A stretch of 29,258 nt of DNA from Kiritimatiellia bacterium. GTDB taxonomy: Bacteria > Verrucomicrobiota > Kiritimatiellia > RFP12 > UBA1067. Position 1 is the stretch's first letter. Every line of letters begins with the position of its first letter. The stretch covers positions 1 through 29,258 of the forward strand of contig JAKSOY010000026.1 of NCBI GenBank assembly GCA_024405255.1, read 5' to 3'. The translations under genes and the position numbers were made by a program. Under the pieces are notes generated by a model, which ran no database searches, had not been told where the DNA came from, and saw only the letters and a program-made list of their open reading frames with translations. Positions 18,001-23,541 of the stretch are shown here, piece after piece.

Positions 18001-19742
18001 CCGGGACGGTCCACGTTCTTGCCGTGGCCGAACTCGACATTGCTGCCGTACTGCGTCGGATAGACGACGCCGGTGATGCGGTCGAAGAGCGCGCCCTTTC
18101 CGCCGGCAACAACGACCGGCACGAAGTCGCGCACGCGGAAGCCCGCCTCATCGATGCGCAGCCCGTCGAAGCGGAACTTACTTCCCTTCGTCACCGAATA
18201 GCAGCCGAATACGGTCAGCTCGCTCAACGGGTTGCTGAAATGAAGTTCTGTGACGCCGGTGGACTTCGTCCCGTCGCTGATGATGGCCTGGCCCATCTCC
18301 GTCGTGCGGAAGTTGTAGTTCTTCCCGGCCTCGACCCCGGTGATGATCTTGCCGTCCTGCCCGTGGAAGTAGAACTGCGTGCTGCCCTGCATGTTGAGCA
18401 AGTAGGCGTACCCCGTCCAGGCCTGGCCAAGCAGCGCCGTGCCGGAAACGTATGTCACGTTGCCGAAATCGAAGTCGACCGTCGTATCGAGGGTCGGGCA
18501 GAAGCCCGTACGCACCACCTGGTCGCCGGTCGAAGTGAGCGACGCGACTTCCGTCGAATAGGGAAGACCCGAGGTCCGCACAAGGAAGAAGCGGTAGAAC
18601 ATGCCGTCGGCCTTGAGCGCGTCCGGCACCGTATACACGTAGGAGGTCATGTTCGGATCAACCGTGGTGATCGTGTCGAAGCTCGTCCACGCCAGCTTCT
18701 TCTCGCCGCAGTCCGTCTTGCCGTACGCCACATGGAGCGTGCAGGCCGAACGATCGGGGTTGTCGAACCGGAAGGTAACCTGGTCCCGCGTCTGCTCGGT
18801 GATCGTGACGGCGCGGCGGAACCGGAAGCTCACCGTCTCGTCCAGCACACGGCCCGAACGGCCGTCGGTCCACTCCTCGCCTGCGACAAGCGGCGTCGCC
18901 GTGTTGCTCGCGTAGAACCTGTCGTGCCGCTGGTCATAGATGCCGGCTTCACCCGCCGCGTTCATCGCCGGAATGTAGTCGCGCAGAAGAAGGTTGCGGT
19001 CCGCGATCTTCATTCGGTCGAAACGGAAGGTGGCGCAGTGTTTATCTTTGTTGGCTTCATTACTGGCGTCATTGCTGGCAAAGATCCCGAAGTGCCCACT
19101 AGAATCGACCGAACGCCCTAACGAAAACATCTTCGTCTGCCCGTTGAACGTCAAATAACCGCGGTTGTCGTCGTCCATGACGAACCGATAGTCTGTACCA
19201 GACATCGGCTGCGTATTCAGGTTGTTGTTCGCATGAAAATAGAAGGTATTCGACTGCTGGTTGAACAAGTAGCGATTGCTCGTCCAGTTCTGGCCAAAGA
19301 AAGCGGTCGCATGCACATAAGTGTCCTCGCCGAAGCGGAAGTCGACGACCCAGCGTGCCGTGGGGATGAGGCCGGTATCGACCCACTGCTGCCCCGTCGA
19401 GTAGACGCCCTTGAGTTCCTTCGCCATCGCGATGTCCTGCGTCTGCAGGAGATAGAAGCGCAGGAAACGCCCGTCACGCAGCGGCGCGGGGACTTCGACG
19501 ACGCGCGTCGTTTCCGAGGCCTCCACCTGTCCGAGTTCAAGGAACCCCTCCCAGGCGTGCTTGTCGTCGCCCGCATCCGTCGCGCCGGATGCCAGGAACA
19601 ACCGGCAGGATCTTCCGTCGCCCACGCTGAACTTCAGCGTCACCGACGTCGCATCCTGCGACACGACATCCACCGTGCGCGCCCATGCAGTCGAGAGAAC
19701 GCCCATAAGAGCAGTTAACACCGCCCAGACTATTTTTCTCAT
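9072..19742 (-). CDS. Giant secreted modular protein: FN3/LamG-like, PATR repeats, two SGNH-type domains, PA14-like domains
   Basis: A 3556-aa protein with a signal peptide (MRKIVWAVLTALMGVLSTAWA). Residues ~30-290 and ~318-575 are two copies of an FN3-like plus LamG-like unit (STGQQWVDTG; STGDQVVRTG). PATR-like repeats (LVKKGAGTYV near 674, VKKGAGTLNIL near 938, LVKKGTGTLTL near 2450) make up much of the rest. A decayed SGNH domain (~1120-1320: GGS 1127-1129, GEAD 1227-1230, no D-x-x-H) and an intact one (~1775-2008: GDSITQG from 1784, GTND 1877-1880, DLHP 1978-1981) are each followed by the same ~240-aa module. An FN3-like stretch lies near 2280-2378, and two PA14-like domains near 3133-3230 and 3281-3400. 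There is no autotransporter barrel; the end is GCVLLFR. The intact SGNH domain suggests ester cleavage, such as deacetylation of a glycan, on a large binding scaffold. The start is set by GGAGGT 6 bases upstream, behind a strong promoter. Confidence 0.93.
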   Translation of the reverse strand: MRKIVWAVLTALMGVLSTAWARTVDVVSQDATSVTLKFSVGDGRSCRLFLASGATDAGDDKHAWEGFLELGQVEASETTRVVEVPAPLRDGRFLRFYLLQTQDIAMAKELKGVYSTGQQWVDTGLIPTARWVVDFRFGEDTYVHATAFFGQNWTSNRYLFNQQSNTFYFHANNNLNTQPMSGTDYRFVMDDDNRGYLTFNGQTKMFSLGRSVDSSGHFGIFASNDASNEANKDKHCATFRFDRMKIADRNLLLRDYIPAMNAAGEAGIYDQRHDRFYASNTATPLVAGEEWTDGRSGRVLDETVSFRFRRAVTITEQTRDQVTFRFDNPDRSACTLHVAYGKTDCGEKKLAWTSFDTITTVDPNMTSYVYTVPDALKADGMFYRFFLVRTSGLPYSTEVASLTSTGDQVVRTGFCPTLDTTVDFDFGNVTYVSGTALLGQAWTGYAYLLNMQGSTQFYFHGQDGKIITGVEAGKNYNFRTTEMGQAIISDGTKSTGVTELHFSNPLSELTVFGCYSVTKGSKFRFDGLRIDEAGFRVRDFVPVVVAGGKGALFDRITGVVYPTQYGSNVEFGHGKNVDRPGWVLNTTYTSTAAGVPVDLVNNRLVLQKDTDAQDFLAKLEAGTEVDLNGHTLFFTAGSATKSAPFTILGDSGTVELTVPEGETYTAAFAIGGGVKLVKKGAGTYVVGTMHQGVRSFLIEAGLVEMGNAAAFGNKMPVTVKNGAAFDTKGWSDNCIDITIEGTGPDGLGALRNTGAALGTGVSQLAGLRLSGDALIYATGHFGLINLNYAPTVLELNGHTLTMDYSKGQGFWMSNTSGSSAGTFIVKQGIPYTYNKSYVVNIPNVDFIIDGADSLFRIPTADYASKTTVGSITLLNGGKYEEGNNNGYMKNFSVLGSGEIGASNHIKWIYLADTLLVSNETATVDIYPPFTANSTYPRIVKKGAGTLNILNNHTDQRFDRGLDLQGGTVVMDSTAGTKNYHVAISSQPVPVTIHAGATLDMTKCTQPFKLTSLVIEEGGTLRHTVNNVIAFPNETTFVGCQPFNFSGTVQLNGDITFSIGELFQKADAPQPGDSISLLKAGTITGTGQILVKGCPYDGVVEFKDDEVLYRLRTPEESGTQPIKIFTLGGSYVIGLATSDGMKAQTSFRVELASRLTRDNGWNVEMTGWRHDFNSVPSGLRQNFPAWNGHSGVLDLALKTSATRAGVLEGLETYCMTAKEPDFTIFFCGEADVADGVPEDTIFANWTAAVRRIRAALPMTTVIGSTLPMASNTLNQRLKDWCEQEPEVECVDLAAYYESGVSCYTYNKTAELLQEKLLTLATKDGKKTPTAWTRPTVTLGAENNVPPEYLAGFTRVRTMDIPAATHYGQYMDAVPYIYAPAFRQTDIAKVGYYVELVNKDSGALYALWVDMDAPGPNWADVSFPVTLAQQKQQAVTSLHVWSNFGAVSPVAASDNSVTGYIEFNCINYGGGDISKPNGIPELWAGQYGFTDTFNASGTSGHGCFQIMRKFSDTAVPAGEVLFALNRFGATSDQPVGIGIGTLANYGKHPWTTSKELDRTFCYGVEGTDSGYISSYAYSLRRLSFYLKYTNDEPVDRVSMARASWTGATNTEIWNLANWETTAGAAPTSFDYTTWRIPEGTTVSFTYPIADSVTHWATTFLIDGNVTYPTTGGFYNDTLDIGPNGSICFDPTMFSYRLRTMPTFQNGGKFRLPAKYQNFTKGRFLLFTIDMAGDTTDAAYANAFDTTTARGTNPKITIERRANGGAYIWLDLADGTVYPKMNILCMGDSITQGSNSSYGNWRTPLMKKLAAAGYTPWTKGFWTIESNDINNQPLPVEWTYHAGISGQHIETLAGGAGTLDAVEVTLDQAGDVDFVLLMLGTNDINGYGTTGETLYPKWVELVKKILQQKPHAKVLAGAVVDMANNAAKDAEVVAFNSKMRAAIEGGVFPAGRVFYTDLYTPCYRYDASGTYIAGSFASATDLHPDWPGEDKMAEAYLATIQSALATAEDGWTLDAAETVTETTSGIANNVPAAERAGFQLARVLDVTKEATTLFTDLGYVPYENEGDPTAATADIGRVGYYIELKRKNKEGCDYHGLTRWMWVTMDAFGDRSIETVGVPLKTIFQGRVKRLRVKTNMPGIESTPAGQNAEGWVEFWPSSYTNGRPGLLDELGNTWGYDWCDTRSDNMSGFGTMQVHLATTGLHNNGQVLFAFNRWTVSGTHEIGLGNFANQVLGSIDYTFAGDSGKGVVETMSAAAYEVARIEIWTTPLATDPEAGAVVDVTAVMTEDGTTTVVGNLADVGLTATQATVTLEWSSSPDFAAGTVQTQALGTFTQAGPLNATVTGLSPNTTWYFRFRAENDNGKSVTTKTEAYELKTAVWRPTDGTATWGSLTWLLNGTGSPVAFEDGWSALFDGQETASPTSVKVEGPVKASIVTVNATRDYLFDGDGSLSAAKLVKKGTGTLTLESSVLGATRDIEIQQGRIKVGDHAKRGALGADGGTVTIKPGASLDVNYIDTASGAMRDRAYISNGKKFVIEGSGVNGEGALTISNGNTYWGSAYNEIVLAGDATIGGNGRMDVRNGTKNSITGGEDMTLTVANTSINGTLGLNVHGPITVGTLAITPGAALTLEGNNGPLTIPHGIELGGYLQVYAANPEWNVSGITVTGTAAAFGNDSGTGYIKAPLMVPGGTQVTLKGSQTTRYPCAVTNAGTIAVSSGTHVFENSSLTTVPGSNFNITGGNLEFSSTEDLSQADLKVTATGGMLWWGIYDTGLYPQAKSIDVSGVTGGTFVFTADGDETIPLAFAPARPTRVYVLNSTLDQTTTMEPGDYVINGRLTLANSVKPGALKVGAGTTVTVQNLYLGDDATNARRGYLEVGEGATFNVTGTTWIGHYPCVKEGSRIVVNGGTFNHTGTSEGVRVGVDAYQAYFDLLSGTANVSGLFCRREYEVPTDRWELFSQNGGTLNIGSLGLNGFTRFRPFVELNNGTVNAAANFDVAPLRSVSFGDTEGGTVDFNIGEKTVNWQTGLRGKADVNLKGHGTFTSGVAKSCNKLRFQGVPTGHWTISNMGVNNLYGAAGFAGGLKLEEDVTANVKIAGESLVECAFVPGAALDDMKTPTACPFVANDMGTMHINGTAEEMSQASFVWQGQFYCDTADTWTFAGGYDDNLYLAIDGKEVINNTTWNSIAQGQIALTVGWHDFRLVERQEGGGWGSVGSGWAGVMNLGFAKSAVSGTAAASFTKFDSEHLPMRPTKGSQGADGLVNWSSVANFNDGTWNTRTDLASNGKFQLSRLHEYNLALTPKIGASTHQFDGYVYVNAAQAGLWTVSLSYDDRISLTIDGVDSGCTPSTTSTSSSMGYVGEGWHRFVLRVADNTGNWGPWSNLGYYARIAVNGHPYYFDETCFEFSSVLPLLEGVSRAGLDGEVELAKGSQLTNDAAGSCPIWGTLKGSGTLAGAFAFAGDANCYEVSGTARRRMVENSIKFDVTNDDALAGLCKVRAIFDQKPGCPFYDVGAAGGVNVETLRVEVRDTAGNDYSDGFSAVVQNGRLLLKNAHPNGCVLLFR
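12948..14420 (-). other. Unit B: intact SGNH-hydrolase domain plus associated ~240-aa module
   Basis: Within the 3556-aa protein. The catalytic set is complete: GDS Ser1786, block III GTND with Asn1879, and Asp1978/His1981 in DLHP. The following module starts NNVPAAERAGF near residue 2023, contains GRVGYYIEL and MWVTMDAFGD, and ends IEIWTTP. It pairs with unit A at 14979-16385. Confidence 0.85.
14979..16385 (-). other. Unit A: decayed SGNH domain plus the same associated module
   Basis: Within the 3556-aa protein. The fold aligns with unit B along its length, but GDS has become GGS (1127-1129), GTND has become GEAD (1227-1230), and no D-x-x-H is found before the module. The module starts NNVPPEYLAGF near residue 1341, contains AKVGYYVEL and LWVDMDAPG, and ends FYLKYTN. 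The Ser is kept, but the oxyanion Asn and the Asp-His pair are gone, so catalysis is unlikely. Confidence 0.78.
18015..18791 (-). repeat. Second FN3-like/LamG-like unit of the giant protein
   Basis: Protein-level repeat of 18870-19650. It opens DQVTFRFDNPDRSACTLHVA, continues with STGDQVVRTGFCPT, ALLGQAWTGYAYLLNMQ and FYFHG, and closes RDFVPV...GALFDRITGVVYP. Confidence 0.8.
18870..19650 (-). repeat. First FN3-like/LamG-like unit of the giant protein
   Basis: Opens TSVTLKFSVGDGRSCRLFLA, continues with STGQQWVDTGLIPT, AFFGQNWTSNRYLFNQQ and FYFHA, and closes RDYIPA...GIYDQRHDRFYA. It matches the second unit block by block. The 'STG...DTG' and 'R[DE][FY]xPxxx...DR' signature is shared with the LamG-like domain of the 1432-aa protein. 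Confidence 0.8.
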
Positions 19743-19748
19743 GCCAAC

Positions 19749-19754
19749 ACCTCC
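19749..19754 (-). promoter_or_regulatory. Ribosome binding site of the giant gene
   Basis: GGAGGT on the minus strand, 6 bases before ATG 19742. It is the strongest Shine-Dalgarno match in the window. Confidence 0.85.
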
Positions 19755-19805
19755 GTTGTTAATCAGTTTATCTCGTCAATCAGTTTCTGTACCAATGATG
19801 TAGCC

Positions 19806-19835
19806 ATTCTACCATAATTTGCGTGTACGAGTCAA
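19806..19835 (-). promoter_or_regulatory. Sigma70-like promoter of the giant gene
   Basis: On the minus strand TTGACT (19835-19830) and TAGAAT (19811-19806) are separated by 18 bases, five of six matches each. The predicted start of transcription is near 19799, giving a leader of about 57 bases. The 132-base gap between the GH5-like stop and this gene holds no convincing terminator, so read-through from upstream may add to this promoter. Confidence 0.65.
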
Positions 19836-19874
19836 ACATTTCAATTCTCATACCACCCGCAGAGGAGGTCCCGT

Positions 19875-21419
19875 TTACTTGTCCGTCACGAACGAAAGGC
19901 CGAGATCGAAGTACTGGCCTCCGGCCGTTTGCGTCATCTTGACGGCGAGCACGTTGTCTCCCGGCTTCACGGCTGAAAGAAAATCTGCGAGCGGCAGGAA
20001 CTGGCGGATGTAGCCGGCACTGAACCCTTTCGCCGCAAAAATCTTCTTTCCATTAAGCCAGATTTCCGGACTCTCGTCGTAATGGATGTCCAAAAACACC
20101 GCCCGCACATTCGTCCCCTCGGCGTAATTGAAATGACGGCGCAACCACAGATTGGACGTCGTCCACGATGTCGCGACCTTCGTCCCCTTGACATCGCGCA
20201 CGATCGCCGCATTGCCGAACCCGCCGGCTGAACGGGCCCACCCCGCATCGTCGAACGTCGAAGCCGTCCAGTCGCCCGACGGCGCGGTTACGGTCCAGGC
20301 CCAGGCCTTCGCACACGGGTCAAGCACAGGACAAAGCGTCACGTTCTTCATCGCCTTCGTCTTGAGCATCAGGGTCGTTTTCAGAATCTCCAATTCGCCG
20401 GAATCATACGGCGTGAAGTCGTTGTGGAAGAAGTCATGCTGCCAGGGTCCCGTGTAGGGCAGTTTCTCCGGACGGTACCCCCAGCGCAGATGCGTCTGCG
20501 TTTTGCCATTCACGAGCCCCCACGCCACACACCCGACATTCTCGTCGGCATAGAGCGACAGGCACGACCGCACCGTCGACCCCAGCGGACGATTCATCCA
20601 CTCCGTGCAAATGAGCGGACGCCCCGCCGCCTGCTTTTTCAATCCTTCAATCCGCGCACGCGTACCCTGCACACCGGAATAGCAGTGGAAGGTGACAATG
20701 TCCGACTCGGCCAGCAAAAACTCGTTCAAAGGCTTGTTGCCGTTCCACACGCCCGTCGTGAGCGGTTGCGAAGGATCGACCGAACGCGCCCAGGCGAAAG
20801 TCTTCTTCAGCAGCTCAAACGAGGGCGAGTGTCCGTCTTTCGTATTCGTCGGTTCATTGTAGAGGTCCCACGCCAGCACGCGCGGATCATCCTTGAACGC
20901 CGTCAGCATCCCCTTCACATACCGCTCGAGTTTCGCATGCTGCTGCACGTCCTTCACACGGCGCGGCCCGGGCGACGGCGTCCACGCCCACGAATACCAG
21001 CCGATCACCGGATCATCCTGCTTGCCCAGATGGGGTTCGGTCTGAGGCGAGAACGTACAGTCGTCAAAGAAACAGGGCATCACCTTGATTCCGTTCTCTT
21101 CGCAGATGTCCAGGAACGTACGGAAGGTCCGCTCATAGTAGGCGGGATCGTCCTCATAGACAAGGTACTGCAAAAAGACACGTACCGTGTTGAGACCGAT
21201 CTTCTTCATCAAGGCCAGTTCGCGACGAATGAGATCCGGCGAGAAACTCGTCTTATCCCACATCTCCGTGTAGTTGATCGCATTCGACGGGATGTAGTTG
21301 ACACCGCAACGCCACGGCGTCTTCGCCCCCCACGCCTGGGCCTTTTCAACGCTCCAGCGCACACCGCCAAAGGCAACCGCGCCCACCAATGCACAACTCA
21401 GCACAATCAATTTCTTCAT
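19875..21419 (-). CDS. Secreted GH5-like (clan A) glycoside hydrolase with C-terminal jelly-roll-like domain
   Basis: A 514-aa protein with signal peptide MKKLIVLSCALVGAVAFGG. A TIM-barrel glycosidase of the GH5/clan A type spans ~25-350: LIRRELALMKKIGLNTVRVF is strand/helix 2, WDLYNEP carries the acid/base Glu189, and PLICTEW carries the candidate nucleophile Glu273, 84 residues later, the order expected for clan A. The last ~130 residues (WTASTFDDAGW, LWLRRHFNY, PEIWLNGKKIF, GDNVLAVKM) match the jelly-roll sugar-binding type seen in GH2 enzymes. Clan A enzymes cleave beta-linked backbones with retention; the substrate is not evident. The ATG at 21419 is chosen because AAGGAG is 10 bases before it but only 1 base before the ATG at 21428. 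It follows the 534-aa gene by 40 bases and is probably cotranscribed with it. Confidence 0.87.
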   Translation of the reverse strand: MKKLIVLSCALVGAVAFGGVRWSVEKAQAWGAKTPWRCGVNYIPSNAINYTEMWDKTSFSPDLIRRELALMKKIGLNTVRVFLQYLVYEDDPAYYERTFRTFLDICEENGIKVMPCFFDDCTFSPQTEPHLGKQDDPVIGWYSWAWTPSPGPRRVKDVQQHAKLERYVKGMLTAFKDDPRVLAWDLYNEPTNTKDGHSPSFELLKKTFAWARSVDPSQPLTTGVWNGNKPLNEFLLAESDIVTFHCYSGVQGTRARIEGLKKQAAGRPLICTEWMNRPLGSTVRSCLSLYADENVGCVAWGLVNGKTQTHLRWGYRPEKLPYTGPWQHDFFHNDFTPYDSGELEILKTTLMLKTKAMKNVTLCPVLDPCAKAWAWTVTAPSGDWTASTFDDAGWARSAGGFGNAAIVRDVKGTKVATSWTTSNLWLRRHFNYAEGTNVRAVFLDIHYDESPEIWLNGKKIFAAKGFSAGYIRQFLPLADFLSAVKPGDNVLAVKMTQTAGGQYFDLGLSFVTDK

Positions 21420-21429
21420 CGTCTTCATT

Positions 21430-21435
21430 CTCCTT
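21430..21435 (-). promoter_or_regulatory. Ribosome binding site deciding the GH5-like start
   Basis: AAGGAG on the minus strand. It touches the ATG at 21428 (1-base gap) and sits 10 bases before the ATG at 21419. The second start is therefore favoured, and the protein would begin MKKLIVL. Confidence 0.65.
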
Positions 21436-21459
21436 CTTCGTCAACCAGACGAAACCATT

Positions 21460-23064
21460 TTAATTCAACGGCCAGATTTCAACGCGGTCGAACCAGACCT
21501 TGTCGTCAGGATTCAACTGATGGGCCCCCAGCTGAAGCACCAGACGGTCCGCCCCTTCCGGAACACGCACCAACGCCTCGCCCTCGCGCCAGACGTTTTC
21601 ATCGCCTTCAGCGAAGAGGACCGTCGCGCCCGGCAACTGCCATTGCCACTTGTGGTCGAGCTGCCAGTAGATCGGCGCCGAACCGCCCTTCCCCTTCATC
21701 CGCAGCCGGACGCCATAGCAGCTCCCGGCTTTCGCAGGTACGCCGACGAGAATGCAGCCGCTTTCCACGCCCTGGAGGAACACCGACTCGCCTTCGCGAC
21801 CCGTCCGTCCCTGACGTTTATGTTCGTCCTGCCACGCGGGCCATGGACGCTTCACGCCCGCCACGAGGTTGGTGTACTTTCCGTCGCGGCGCAACTGCTC
21901 CGTGCGACGATGGAGAACGTCCACCGAAACGGCCGCCTTCATCAGCGCCATTTCATCATCAAGTCCCGGCAGCGCCTGATTCCAGGTGCCGCAGGTTTCA
22001 TAGTGCTTCAACTTGACGCCCTTCCACGGAATCCAGGCCTTCTTTTCACCGTAAACCCACAGATATTCATCGCAGGCATCCGTCGCCTGCGCGAGGTTGC
22101 GGACGAAGTGCTTGACGCGCGAACCGTCGACGGGACCGAAATACCACGGCGAATTGGTGGGATTGATGTAGGAGTCGAGATAGAGGCCAAAACCGGCACG
22201 CAGTTGCGCCAGGTACTTCTGCCGATTCTCGGGCGCGACAAGACCCAACGCCCCCGTACGCTGCTGGCACGCCGAACGGTAGAAGTGTCCCTTCTCCGCC
22301 TCGTAATGGTAGGCACATTCGTTGCCGTCCACAAACTTGGCCGTCGGCGGAATCACGTCGAGCATGCCATTGATGAACCACGGCCACAGGTCACCCCGGT
22401 TTTTCGCGGCGGTGATCGGACTCGTCGAGGCGAAATGAACGGAATTGAGCGACAGCAGCCAAAACGAAAGGAAGGTGACGTCGGGATATTCATCGAAAAT
22501 CGCCTTGAAGACCTGGGCCCCGCGACGACGCGCGAGCTTGGCCGTCTCATCGTACGGGGCGTCGCCCGTCTGGAGCGTATACTGGCCCGAACGCGGGTAG
22601 TCCTCCGCGTCGACCAGAATGCCGCGCAAGCCGCCCTCGCGCGCCAGCCAGGCCACCGTCGCCATATTCGCCGCGAAATTCGCCCATGCCGCATCGTCGT
22701 TCCACGGAAGGCGGCGCTGGGGCGCCCACCAGGAACTGATGAAGCTTTCCCGAAGCGAAGGATGCTTGACGATTTCACGGAACACCGCGATCTGCGCCTT
22801 CAGCTGCTCGCGCGGCCATGGCGGATCGTTCATGATCCGCGTGTGGGAGATCTGACGTCCGCCGGCGAGCTTCTCGTTGATCATCAATGTCACGCCGTCC
22901 ACGCCGGTCCGATCCCAGGCGTCCGCATTGGCCAGCACCTCGCGAGGCGACATGCCAAGCAGATCCCACCCGTGCGCAATGTACTTCTTGTGCACGGGTC
23001 CAAACGAACTTGCCGTCGCAGAGGCGGCGGCAAGAACGAACAACACGGAAAGAATGCGCTTCAT
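21460..23064 (-). CDS. Secreted protein of unknown family, candidate TIM-barrel glycosidase with C-terminal carbohydrate-binding-like domain
   Basis: A 534-aa protein with signal peptide MKRILSVLFVLAAASATAS. Residues ~30-410 show alternating strand/helix segments like a TIM barrel: GVDGVTLMINEKL, LREFISSWW-type and LRGILVDAEDYP (an Asp-x-Glu-Asp cluster near 150), DVTFLSFWLLSLNSVHF, FGLYLDSYINPTNSPWYF and DEYLWVYGEKKAWIP. Glu and Asp at strand ends could be catalytic, but I cannot name a family. The last ~115 residues (ESGCILVGVPAKAGSCYGVRLRMKG, LVRVPEGADRLVLQLG, VWFDRVEIWPLN) look like a CBM4/9-type jelly roll that binds sugar. The start is ATG 23064; a GTG at 23067 is possible but lies inside the previous gene's last codon. 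The previous stop and this start share one base (TGATG), so the pair is translationally coupled. Placement among glycosidases supports a glycan role. Confidence 0.8.
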   Translation of the reverse strand: MKRILSVLFVLAAASATASSFGPVHKKYIAHGWDLLGMSPREVLANADAWDRTGVDGVTLMINEKLAGGRQISHTRIMNDPPWPREQLKAQIAVFREIVKHPSLRESFISSWWAPQRRLPWNDDAAWANFAANMATVAWLAREGGLRGILVDAEDYPRSGQYTLQTGDAPYDETAKLARRRGAQVFKAIFDEYPDVTFLSFWLLSLNSVHFASTSPITAAKNRGDLWPWFINGMLDVIPPTAKFVDGNECAYHYEAEKGHFYRSACQQRTGALGLVAPENRQKYLAQLRAGFGLYLDSYINPTNSPWYFGPVDGSRVKHFVRNLAQATDACDEYLWVYGEKKAWIPWKGVKLKHYETCGTWNQALPGLDDEMALMKAAVSVDVLHRRTEQLRRDGKYTNLVAGVKRPWPAWQDEHKRQGRTGREGESVFLQGVESGCILVGVPAKAGSCYGVRLRMKGKGGSAPIYWQLDHKWQWQLPGATVLFAEGDENVWREGEALVRVPEGADRLVLQLGAHQLNPDDKVWFDRVEIWPLN

Positions 23065-23528
23065 CACTTCACAATCTTCAAGTCACGAAGGCCGTAACCG
23101 CTGTCCTTGGGGGACTTGACCGCTTTGACCACGCTGCCGGCAAAGGTGCCGTCATCATTCTCAAAGGGCGCCCCGACCTCGTAGCCATTCGCGGCGTGGA
23201 GGTAGGTGGACGAGATCACCCAGGCGTTCACGCCGTCTTTTCCGTCGGTCAATTCAAGCGTCAGGCACTTGACTTCCCCCGCGTCGAGACACTGCATTTC
23301 CACATGCAGCGCCTCGCCGCCGTAGATGCTCTTGACCTTGCGCACGCGCGTGCTCTTCAGCTCGCCCGGCGTGAAATAGGACCCCACGCGTGTGGCCGTG
23401 AATTGGGCCTTCTCGAGCTGTGCAAGGGTAGCGCCCTTGAACACCAGCTCCGGACGGTCAATGGAGACGACTCCGGCCAAAAGCCCGAAGGAAAGTCCCA
23501 CAAGCGTCAACAGAATTACCTTTTTCAT
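23064..23528 (-). CDS. Small secreted protein of unknown function, coupled to the 534-aa protein
   Basis: A 154-aa protein with signal peptide MKKVILLTLVGLSFGLLAG, leaving about 135 mature residues. The body is beta-rich (ATRVGSYFTPGEL, RKVKSIYGGEALHVEMQCLD, CLTLELTDGKDGVNAWVISS, NGYEVGAPFENDDGTFAGSVV) with two Cys seven residues apart, and ends GLRDLKIVK. I recognise no family. AAAAGGAG lies 6 bases before the start, immediately after the GH109-type gene's stop, so it follows that gene without a break. Its stop overlaps the next start by one base (TGATG). Possible roles, all inference: accessory carbohydrate-binding protein or partner of the 534-aa protein. Confidence 0.8.
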   Translation of the reverse strand: MKKVILLTLVGLSFGLLAGVVSIDRPELVFKGATLAQLEKAQFTATRVGSYFTPGELKSTRVRKVKSIYGGEALHVEMQCLDAGEVKCLTLELTDGKDGVNAWVISSTYLHAANGYEVGAPFENDDGTFAGSVVKAVKSPKDSGYGLRDLKIVK

Positions 23529-23541
23529 TCGATACTCCTTT

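Noticed and set aside
23065..23067. GTG at 23067 as start of the 534-aa protein
   Set aside because: It would add a single residue and overlap the last codon of the upstream gene. The ATG at 23064 with the TGATG junction is more natural.
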